A stretch of 9,927 nucleotides of DNA. Source: Prevotella sp. (GTDB taxonomy: Bacteria > Bacteroidota > Bacteroidia > Bacteroidales > Bacteroidaceae). The notes beneath the pieces were generated by a model. The model made no database searches. It had not been told where the DNA came from and saw only the letters and a program-made list of their open reading frames with translations. The stretch covers positions 1 through 9,927 of the forward strand of contig JAEENF010000151.1 in NCBI GenBank assembly GCA_016283605.1, given 5' to 3'. The position numbers were made by a program, and so were the translations under genes. Positions 1 through 5,092 of the stretch are shown piece after piece (within the stretch, counting starts at the first letter, position 1; the number at the start of each line of letters is the position of its first letter).

Positions 1-396
1 TCGGGCCTGAAATAGCTGATACTCATCTATCACAAAGTTCTTGTACAGCACCGGTATCTTCACACCGCTGCGTCGTGCTATGCTGATAAACTCGTCGCTT
101 CCGCCAAAGTACTTCTGATCGGTCAGTATGCTCAGTGCTGCAGCGCCGTTCTTCTGGTAGCTCAGCGGGATGATGTCGGGCTGTCCGTCCTCCTTGATCC
201 ATCCCTTCGATGGCGATTTGCGCTTAAACTCGGCTATGATGCCCGAGTCGGATGCTGTCAGTGCCTGCTTCATCGATGGTGTGCTGAAGTCGAGTATTGC
301 CTCCACCTGTCTGTGTAGCACCTGCGGAGCCACAGCCTGCTTAGCTGCCTCTATCTCCACGCGCTTATTCGCTACTATTTCTTCCAGGATATCCAT
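1..396 (-). CDS. trpC: Indole-3-glycerol phosphate synthase, N-terminal 132 residues (cut by window edge)
   Basis: Cytoplasmic enzyme of tryptophan synthesis that closes the indole ring, turning carboxyphenylamino-deoxyribulose phosphate into indole-3-glycerol phosphate. The frame stays open from the ATG at 396 to the left window edge, giving 132 codons of a protein that normally has about 260. It begins MDILEEIVANKRVEIEAAK, a typical TrpC N-terminal helix. The family signature EFKRKSPSKG (residues 56-65) contains the expected catalytic Glu56 and Lys58, and PVLYKNFVIDEYQ (115-127) carries the second catalytic lysine, Lys119. I assigned these residues by comparison with the Sulfolobus enzyme. 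The ATG overlaps the trpD stop in the string TAATG, so translation is probably coupled to trpD. No broken frame is visible in the part present. The (beta/alpha)8 barrel is incomplete only because the window ends. Confidence 0.97.
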   Translation of the reverse strand, partial: MDILEEIVANKRVEIEAAKQAVAPQVLHRQVEAILDFSTPSMKQALTASDSGIIAEFKRKSPSKGWIKEDGQPDIIPLSYQKNGAAALSILTDQKYFGGSDEFISIARRSGVKIPVLYKNFVIDEYQLFQAR

Positions 397-1406
397 TATG
401 AGTTTAGCTCTACAAATTTCTTAAATGTTCTGAGGGCGGCGCCGCTGTCGATACTCTCGCGGGCGATAGCTACGCACTCCTCAATACTCTTCTGTCCCTT
501 CTCCAGCACCTGTATACCGAATGCTGCGTTTGCCAGCACAATGTTCTTCTGTGCGGGCAGAGCGCGATTCTCCAGTACGCTGTCGAATATCTGTGCGGCC
601 TCCTCCTCGGTAGCACCGCCTACCAGTTCCTCGGGCTTAGCTATCTCAAATCCCAGATCCTGTGGTTTGAATATGCGCTCGTACTGCTTGGTGGTCACCT
701 TGAAGTCGCCTGTCAGCGAAATCTCGTCGTATCCGTCGATAGAGTTCACGATACCGTAGTCGATGCCTATCTTCTGATACACCTGGTTGTACAGTCGCAT
801 CTGGTCGAGATTGGCCACACCCAGCAACTGGCACTGAGGCTGCGATGGATTAACCAGTGGACCCAGCAGATTGAATATCGTTGGGAACTGCAGCGCCTTG
901 CGGATAGGACCAACAAACTTCATGGCCTTGGCAAACAGTTGTGCGTGCAGATACACGATACCAGCCTCGTTCAGACTGCGGTTCAGCTTGTCGATATCAT
1001 CAGTAAACTTAATGCCGTGGTGCTGTATCACGTTTGAAGCACCGCTCACGCTTGTAGCAGCATAGTTACCGTGCTTAGCCACCTTGTAGCCTGCACCAGC
1101 TATCACGAAACATGATGTAGTCGAGATATTAAATGTGTTCTTGCGGTCGCCGCCTGTGCCTACTACGTCGATATATCTATCGGCATTCAGTATTGCGGGT
1201 ACGCCTGTCTCCAATATACCGTCGCGGAAACCAAGCAGTTCGTCTACTGTCACTCCGCGCATCTGCAGTGCTGTCAGCAGTGCTGTAATCTGTTCTGTAG
1301 GATACTCACTCTGTGTGATACCAATCAGAATATTCTTCATCTCTTCACGAGTCAGTTCCTCGTGGTTCAGCATCCTGTTCAGGATGTCTTTCATTGTCTG
1401 TGCCAT
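396..1406 (-). CDS. trpD: Anthranilate phosphoribosyltransferase
   Basis: Transfers the phosphoribosyl group of PRPP to anthranilate, the second committed step of tryptophan synthesis. At 336 residues it has the normal length for a stand-alone TrpD, not fused to a glutamine amidotransferase; that function is in separate trpG. The PRPP-binding glycine loop is GTGGD at 83-87, followed by NTFNIST. The second conserved segment KHGN is at 111-114, and IFNLLGPLVNP (177-187) and DGYDEIS (224-230) are also typical. The ATG at 1406 is preceded by a tandem heptad array and not by a Shine-Dalgarno sequence. The gene follows trpG after 39 bases, and its stop overlaps the trpC start by one base. No anomalies are seen. 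TrpD resembles pyrimidine-nucleoside phosphorylases, but the operon context settles the identity. Confidence 0.98.
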   Translation of the reverse strand: MAQTMKDILNRMLNHEELTREEMKNILIGITQSEYPTEQITALLTALQMRGVTVDELLGFRDGILETGVPAILNADRYIDVVGTGGDRKNTFNISTTSCFVIAGAGYKVAKHGNYAATSVSGASNVIQHHGIKFTDDIDKLNRSLNEAGIVYLHAQLFAKAMKFVGPIRKALQFPTIFNLLGPLVNPSQPQCQLLGVANLDQMRLYNQVYQKIGIDYGIVNSIDGYDEISLTGDFKVTTKQYERIFKPQDLGFEIAKPEELVGGATEEEAAQIFDSVLENRALPAQKNIVLANAAFGIQVLEKGQKSIEECVAIARESIDSGAALRTFKKFVELNS

Positions 1407-1445
1407 ATTATTTAATGTTCAATGTTCAATATTCAATGTTCAATG
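1407..1445 (-). repeat. Tandem heptad array between trpG and trpD
   Basis: The whole 39-base spacer, read on the minus strand, is CATTGAA, CATTGAA, TATTGAA, CATTGAA, CATTAAA and then TAAT before the trpD ATG. That is five units of 7 nt, four identical or differing at one base. The units continue the phase of the region holding the trpG stop. The array is A/T-rich with little stable structure. It may act as an unstructured ribosome-loading spacer, but this is inference. Confidence 0.9.
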
Positions 1446-2009
1446 TTAAAGAAACATCCAGTTCTGTAGCATTTTTCTTCCGTCGGGGGTTAGGACGCTC
1501 TCTGGATGGAACTGTATGCCGCGGATATTCAGCTCGCGATGGCGTAACGCCATGATCTGTCCCTCGTCGCTCACGGCTGTCACCTCCAGACACTCGGGCA
1601 GTCCCTCGCGACTTACCACCCACGAGTGATAGCGACCGATGGTGATATCGCGATCTATGCCACTGAAGATGGGGTCATCTACCGTGATGTGGCATGGTGT
1701 AGCCACTCCGTGGAACACGTCAGAGAGGTTCTCCAGCTTTCCGCCGAATGCCTCACCGATGGCCTGATGCCCCAGACATACGCCCAGTATAGGCTTCTTG
1801 CCGGCATAGGTCTTGATCACATCTAGCAGCAGTCCTGCCTCACTTGGGATACCAGGACCAGGCGAAAGAATAATCTTGCTATAGGGCTCCAGGTCCTGCA
1901 GTTCAAACTGGTCGTTACGCAGCACCGTCACCTCTGCACCCAGTTCCTTCACTAAATGACTCAAGTTGTATGTAAACGAGTCGTAGTTATCTATAATAAC
2001 GATTTTCAT
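1446..2009 (-). CDS. trpG: Anthranilate synthase component II (glutamine amidotransferase)
   Basis: Releases ammonia from glutamine and channels it to TrpE for anthranilate synthesis. It is a class I amidotransferase of 187 residues, normal for an unfused TrpG. The N-terminus MKIVIIDNYDSFTYNL is diagnostic. The oxyanion-loop motif PGPG is at 50-53. The nucleophile Cys78 sits in GVCLGHQAIGE, and His168 and Glu170 lie in HPES. I start at the ATG at 2009. An upstream in-frame TTG at 2018 would add three residues, but it lies inside the heptad repeat array and is unlikely to be the real start. The gene follows trpE after 33 bases of repeat and precedes trpD. In some bacteria the same subunit also serves p-aminobenzoate synthesis; the sequence does not show whether that happens here. 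Confidence 0.97.
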   Translation of the reverse strand: MKIVIIDNYDSFTYNLSHLVKELGAEVTVLRNDQFELQDLEPYSKIILSPGPGIPSEAGLLLDVIKTYAGKKPILGVCLGHQAIGEAFGGKLENLSDVFHGVATPCHITVDDPIFSGIDRDITIGRYHSWVVSREGLPECLEVTAVSDEGQIMALRHRELNIRGIQFHPESVLTPDGRKMLQNWMFL

Positions 2010-2042
2010 AATGTTCAATCCTCAATGTTCAATGTTCAATAA
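2010..2042 (-). repeat. Tandem heptad array between trpE and trpG
   Basis: On the minus strand the 33-base spacer reads TT, ATTGAAC, ATTGAAC, ATTGAGG, ATTGAAC, ATT and then the trpG ATG. This is four 7-nt units with the same heptad as the trpG-trpD spacer. The trpE stop TGA (2043-2045) is exactly 7 bases before the TGA inside the first unit, so the stop codon lies in phase with the array. Confidence 0.9.
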
Positions 2043-3434
2043 TCAAAGGCTCTCAGCCTTTTGGATTGCTTTGCGCAGTGCTCCCAGTTTGTTGTTCACC
2101 TCCTGCAGTTCGTACTCCACGTCGCTCTTGGCCACTATGCCGCCGCCAGCCTGGAACCACAGCTCACCATTACGGCTCACAAATGTACGTATGGTGATGG
2201 CCTGATTCAGACTGCCGTCCAGTCCGATGATGCCAATGCATCCGCCGTATGCACCGCGATTGTGTGGTTCGTACTCGCTTATCAGTTGCATAGCGCGTAC
2301 CTTTGGTGCACCGCTCAGTGTGCCTGCAGGGAATGTGTCGATAAATGCCTTGATAGGATCAGCACCGTTGTCCAGTTCTCCGCTCACACGGCTCACCAGG
2401 TGTATCACATGACTGTAGTACTGCAAGTCCTTATAGAAGTCCACCTTCACGCCGTGACAGTTTCTCGACAGGTCGTTGCGTGCCAGATCCACCAGCATCA
2501 CATGCTCAGCGTTCTCCTTTGGGTCGTTACGCAGATACTCAGCACCCTTGCGGTCAGCCTCTGCATCGCCTGTACGCTTGGTTGTTCCGGCTATCGGGTC
2601 GATGTAAGCCTTGCGGCCCTCTATGCGGCAGTGTGTTTCGGGACTGCTGCCGAAGATGCGGAATCCGCCAAAGTCGAAGTAGAACAGATAGGGGCTTGGG
2701 TTGATCGATCGCAGTGCACGATACAGCTTAAAGTCGTCGCCCTCGTACTGCTGGATGAATCGGCGGCTCAGTACGATCTGGAATACATCGCCCCTCAGGC
2801 AGTGCTTAATGCCTCGGCGTATGTTCTCGCGATGCTCATCATCAGTCAGTGTCGATTGCACGTCGCCTACGGGGTGGAAGTCGTACGCCTGTACGTTGGC
2901 CTTGTTCATTGCCTTCATCACTGCGTCTATCTTATCCTCTCCGTCGAGCGATACCACCTTCAGCGTATTGTTAAAGTGGTCGAACACTATCACCACCTTA
3001 TATAATATATATAGCAAGTCGGAAGCATCGTTCTTGGCCTGTGTCTCGTCCTTCACGTTGATATCCTCGAAGTAGCGCACAGCGTTAAAACTGGTATAGC
3101 CAAATAGTCCGCACATCTTGGCGTCGTCGCCCTCCACGTGTATACGGTCTATCAGTTCGTGTATAGCCTTGTCGCTGCGATACGCCTTGTTTACCTCGTG
3201 TGTCAGTGTGCTGCCGTCGGGGTAGGTGATAGTAGCCACGCCGTGTCCGATAGCTACGCTAGCCATCGGCTCTATGCCGATAAACGAGCGCGAGTTGTCC
3301 TTCTCGTGATAGTCCGAACTCTCCATCAGTGCACTCTGGGGATACAGGTCCCTCAGTCGCATATATACTCCCACCGGCGTATACAGATCCGCCAGGATCG
3401 TCTTCGATGTCGTCTTATAATTGAATGTATTCAT
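2043..3434 (-). CDS. trpE: Anthranilate synthase component I
   Basis: Converts chorismate plus ammonia from TrpG into anthranilate and pyruvate, the entry step of the pathway. From the ATG at 3434 it has 463 residues, typical for TrpE. The tryptophan feedback site is visible near the N-terminus as LMESSD (36-41), matching the LLES motif of other TrpE proteins, so inhibition by Trp is likely. The C-terminal chorismate-binding domain has DPIAGTTKRTGD (279-290), MLVDLARNDLSR (313-324), GTLSGAPK (371-378) and AGGGIVAKSDVEYE (429-442). An in-frame TTG at 3443 inside the upstream repeat would add three residues; I reject it. The related PabB lacks this Trp-site motif, and the trp operon context supports TrpE. 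It is the second structural gene, 30 bases after trpB. Confidence 0.97.
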   Translation of the reverse strand: MNTFNYKTTSKTILADLYTPVGVYMRLRDLYPQSALMESSDYHEKDNSRSFIGIEPMASVAIGHGVATITYPDGSTLTHEVNKAYRSDKAIHELIDRIHVEGDDAKMCGLFGYTSFNAVRYFEDINVKDETQAKNDASDLLYILYKVVIVFDHFNNTLKVVSLDGEDKIDAVMKAMNKANVQAYDFHPVGDVQSTLTDDEHRENIRRGIKHCLRGDVFQIVLSRRFIQQYEGDDFKLYRALRSINPSPYLFYFDFGGFRIFGSSPETHCRIEGRKAYIDPIAGTTKRTGDAEADRKGAEYLRNDPKENAEHVMLVDLARNDLSRNCHGVKVDFYKDLQYYSHVIHLVSRVSGELDNGADPIKAFIDTFPAGTLSGAPKVRAMQLISEYEPHNRGAYGGCIGIIGLDGSLNQAITIRTFVSRNGELWFQAGGGIVAKSDVEYELQEVNNKLGALRKAIQKAESL

Positions 3435-3464
3435 AATTATCAATTATCAATTGTCAATTATCAA
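3435..3464 (-). repeat. Tandem heptad array between trpB and trpE
   Basis: The 30-base spacer on the minus strand is TTGATAA, TTGACAA, TTGATAA, TTGATAA, TT and then the trpE ATG. It has four 7-nt units of a different heptad from the other two trp spacers, but with the same period and the same TTGA core. The trpB stop TAA (3465-3467) lies 7 bases before the TAA of the first unit, again in phase. Confidence 0.9.
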
Positions 3465-4670
3465 TTAAAAATTTCCGTACTCTTTCGCCATGGCCTTGTT
3501 CTTCAAGTAAGTCTCCACGTCCTTATCGCCGCGACCGCTCACTGTCAGCACTACCACGTCGTCCTTCTTAAACTGCAACTTCTTCAGCGCTGCGATGGCG
3601 TGTGCACTCTCGATAGCGGGGATGATACCCTCCATGCGTGTCAGCTCGTATCCGCCGTAGATAGCCTCGTCGTCGTTGATGCTCAGCACTTTGGTGCGAC
3701 CCTTCTTGGCCATGTTGCAGTGCATGGGGCCAACACCAGGGTAGTCCAGTCCTGCGCTGATGGTGAATGCCTCCTGTATCTGTCCGTCCTCGTTCTGCAT
3801 CACCAGCATCTTGGCTCCGTGCAGTATACCGGTTGTGCCCTTGTGTATGGTAGCAGCCGTGTAGTCGGTCTGCCAACCGTGTCCGCCGGCCTCGGCCAGT
3901 ACTATGTTTACGCGCTCATCGTTTACGTAGTGGTAGATGGTGCCCGCAGCGTTGCTGCCGCCGCCTATGCATGCTATCAGATAGTCGGGATAGTCGCGAC
4001 CGATTTTCTCCTCCAGCTGCCATTTTATCTCTTCGCTGATCACGCTCTGCATGCGTGCCACCAGGTCAGGGTAGGGGTGCGGTCCCATGGTGCTGCCCAC
4101 GATATAGAATGTGTCGGCAGGATGACAGCACCAGTCGCGTATAGCCTCACTGCATGCGTCGCTCAGTGTCATGTTGCCTGTGCGTACTGGGTGCACCTCG
4201 GCTCCCAGCATCTTCATGCGCTCCACGTTGGTGTGCTGTCGCTCCACATCGGTAGCACCCATAAACACCTCGCACTTCATGTTCATCAGCGCACACACCG
4301 TAGCTGTGGCCACACCGTGCTGTCCGGCACCTGTCTCGGCTATGATGCGAGTCTTACCCATCTTCTTGGCCAGCAGTATCTGTCCGATGGTGTTGTTGAT
4401 TTTGTGCGCACCGGTGTGGTTCAGGTCCTCGCGCTTCAGGTAGAGCTGACAGCCATACTGCTCGCTCATACGCTTGGCATAGTACAGCGGACTGGGGCGT
4501 CCCACATAGTCCTTAAGCAATGCATGATACTCCTGCTTAAACTCATCGCTTTCGATGATTGGCAAATAAGCATCCTGCAGGTCGTGTACACATTTGTAGA
4601 GAATCTCGGGCACGTAAGCGCCACCAAACTCTCCGTAAAAACCTCTCTCATCAGCAAAATAATTCTCCAT
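3465..4670 (-). CDS. trpB: Tryptophan synthase beta chain
   Basis: PLP enzyme that condenses indole with L-serine to give L-tryptophan, normally in an alpha2-beta2 complex with TrpA. The 401-residue length is normal for TrpB. The Schiff-base lysine is Lys90 in NHTGAHKINN. The active-site glutamate is Glu112 in AETGAGQHG (111-119), the phosphate-binding loop is GGGSN (236-240), and the C-terminal SGRGDKD (378-384) holds the pyridine-contacting serine. These features fit the usual TrpA-dependent TrpB1 type and not the TrpB2 form. It is the first structural gene of the operon, right behind the attenuator, and is not paired with trpA as in many bacteria. trpA would have to lie elsewhere, probably beyond trpC. 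The ATG at 4670 follows the A/T-rich sequence ATTAAAATAT. Confidence 0.98.
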   Translation of the reverse strand: MENYFADERGFYGEFGGAYVPEILYKCVHDLQDAYLPIIESDEFKQEYHALLKDYVGRPSPLYYAKRMSEQYGCQLYLKREDLNHTGAHKINNTIGQILLAKKMGKTRIIAETGAGQHGVATATVCALMNMKCEVFMGATDVERQHTNVERMKMLGAEVHPVRTGNMTLSDACSEAIRDWCCHPADTFYIVGSTMGPHPYPDLVARMQSVISEEIKWQLEEKIGRDYPDYLIACIGGGSNAAGTIYHYVNDERVNIVLAEAGGHGWQTDYTAATIHKGTTGILHGAKMLVMQNEDGQIQEAFTISAGLDYPGVGPMHCNMAKKGRTKVLSINDDEAIYGGYELTRMEGIIPAIESAHAIAALKKLQFKKDDVVVLTVSGRGDKDVETYLKNKAMAKEYGNF

Positions 4671-4683
4671 ATATTTTAATGTT

Positions 4684-4710
4684 TTTGTGTAATCCGTGAA
4701 ATCTGTGGTT
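4684..4710 (-). repeat. Short dispersed-type repeat fragment before trpB
   Basis: Between the attenuator terminator and trpB the minus strand reads AACCACAGATTTCACGG followed by ATTACACAAA. From memory, strings of this kind (CACAGATTTCACGGATTACAC) recur between genes in many Bacteroidota genomes. Only one copy is in the window, so its status as a repeat rests on that recollection. Confidence 0.35.
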
Positions 4711-4748
4711 AAGAAAAAAGACTCGCCGCTGTCGCGACGAGCCTTCTT
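4711..4748 (-). terminator. trp attenuator terminator hairpin
   Basis: On the minus strand GGCTCGTCGC (4743-4734), loop GACA, GCGGCGAGTC (4729-4720) form a 10-bp stem with two G-U pairs. It is followed directly by six T (4719-4714). The bases before the stem (AAGAA) can pair with the T run and extend it. This is a strong intrinsic terminator located between the leader peptide and trpB. Its 5' arm is also the partner of the antiterminator, as expected for attenuation. Confidence 0.9.
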
Positions 4749-4802
4749 CTATCCTTGTGATAACATACGGCTGTGAACCTCGCGACTGTTCAATCTCGAG
4801 AG
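4731..4802 (-). promoter_or_regulatory. Antiterminator and pause-stem region of the trp attenuator
   Basis: Three segments compete. Segment 1 is CTCTCGA (4802-4796), right after the Trp codons. Segment 2 is GTCGCGA (4786-4780). Segment 3 is TCGCGAC (4737-4731), in the terminator stem and loop. Segments 2 and 3 pair over 7 bases without a mismatch; a GCC (4771-4769) and GGC (4743-4741) can add to it, and this blocks the terminator. Segments 1 and 2 pair at 6 of 7 positions. A ribosome stalled on the Trp codons would cover segment 1 and free segment 2 for antitermination. A ribosome reaching the leader stop would cover segment 2 and allow termination. The arrangement is seen directly; the mechanism is inferred from the E. 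coli trp model. Confidence 0.82.
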
Positions 4803-4834
4803 CACCACCACCAAATGTTATAAATACACTTCAT
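4790..4834 (-). CDS. trpL: trp operon leader peptide (14 codons, three Trp)
   Basis: This short reading frame encodes MKCIYNIWWWCSRD, with Trp codons at positions 8-10 (bases 4813-4805), and stops with TGA at 4790. It starts about 25 bases downstream of the -7 box of the trp promoter and is preceded by an A-rich stretch, the usual translation signal in this phylum. Three consecutive Trp codons in so short a frame, placed just before competing hairpins and a terminator and upstream of trpB, mark it as a sensor of charged tRNA-Trp. The peptide itself is not expected to have a function; ribosome position on it decides whether transcription continues into trpB. It is too short for ordinary gene callers. 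I think it belongs to the computationally described Bacteroid-trp RNA class, but I cannot check this. Confidence 0.92.
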   Translation of the reverse strand: MKCIYNIWWWCSRD

Positions 4835-4861
4835 CTTTTCGTTTTTTATTCGTTTCGGCTG

Positions 4862-4893
4862 CAAAAGTAAGCATTATCTTTCAATCTTCCAAA
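4862..4893 (-). promoter_or_regulatory. trp operon promoter (Bacteroides-type)
   Basis: On the minus strand TTTG (4893-4890), a 20-base spacer and TACTTTTG (4869-4862) match the Bacteroides primary-sigma pattern TTTG and TAnnTTTG at the usual distance. Transcription should begin near 4855-4858, giving a leader of about 185 bases before trpB that contains trpL and the attenuator. Confidence 0.85.
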
Positions 4894-4949
4894 TTTTTTG
4901 CCAACTTTTTGATAAAATGACAGTAAAAATGCATTTTTCTGCTCAAAAA

Positions 4950-4981
4950 TTTGCAAAATTAGTAAATATGCCGTATATTTG
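4950..4981 (+). promoter_or_regulatory. Plus-strand promoter divergent from the trp promoter
   Basis: TTTG (4950-4953), a 20-base spacer and TATATTTG (4974-4981) match both elements of the Bacteroides promoter at the same spacing as the trp promoter. It points away from trp and towards the 3' end of the glucokinase gene, where no plus-strand coding sequence lies. The 56 bases between the two divergent -33 elements (4894-4949) are A/T-rich and hold nothing else I can identify. Confidence 0.75.
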
Positions 4982-4984
4982 CCA

Positions 4985-5070
4985 CCGATAAGATTCTTAT
5001 CAGCCGTTTGCTGATTCACCTTATCTTTTATATTTAGAGGTTGGTAGCGTCCTGCACCAACCTCCTTTTA
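4985..5070 (+). ncRNA. Candidate small RNA between trp and the glucokinase gene
   Basis: A transcript from the plus-strand promoter would start near 4985 and end at a terminator hairpin near 5070, about 85 nt in all. It contains no ATG. The 5' half can fold into a two-part hairpin: GATAAG (4987-4992) with CTTATC (5020-5025), enclosing ATCAGC (4999-5004) with GCTGAT (5010-5015). Alternatively GATAAG can pair with the nearer CTTATC at 4996-5001. A U-rich linker follows, then the terminator. Promoter, structured body and terminator without an ORF are the layout of a stand-alone small RNA. It is antisense to the 3' untranslated part of the glucokinase message. I do not recognise a known RNA family, and its target is unknown. 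Confidence 0.5.
5037..5069 (+). terminator. Intrinsic terminator of the candidate small RNA
   Basis: GAGGTTGGT (5037-5045) pairs perfectly with ACCAACCTC (5056-5064) around a 10-base loop, followed by CTTTTATT. The T run lies on the plus strand, so termination of the plus-strand RNA is favoured. On the minus strand the hairpin is followed by TAAATATAAAAG, a weak tail, so it may serve only partly as the glucokinase terminator. Confidence 0.7.
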
Positions 5071-5092
5071 TTCACTAATCACTATTCACTTT
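5069..5092 (-). repeat. Heptad array after the glucokinase stop codon
   Basis: Directly after the glucokinase stop the minus strand reads AAA, GTGAATA, GTGATTA, GTGAATA, three 7-nt units. The heptad differs from those in the trp operon but keeps the 7-nt period and a TGA in every unit. The gene's own TGA (5095-5093) lies 7 bases before the first of these, so the stop codon is again in phase. Confidence 0.8.

Noticed and set aside
2010..2018. TTG start for trpG (and likewise TTG at 3443 for trpE)
   Set aside because: The heptad units each contain TTG, so in-frame TTG codons arise by chance. An ATG follows three codons later and fits the family N-terminus in both genes.
3138..4679. A 513-codon open frame on the plus strand opposite trpB and trpE
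   Set aside because: It lies wholly antisense to two clear enzyme genes, is rich in His, Cys, Val and Leu from the complementary codon pattern, and runs through the repeat spacer. It is a shadow frame.
4711..4860. TRAP, T-box or Trp riboswitch as the trp control device
   Set aside because: No GAG/UAG triplet series for TRAP and no T-box sequence is present. The Trp-rich leader frame with competing hairpins explains the region fully.
4852..5018. Minus-strand small frame starting at a GTG near 5018 and reading towards the trp promoter
   Set aside because: It runs through the trp promoter elements, has no conserved motif, and its composition is that of A/T-rich noncoding DNA.
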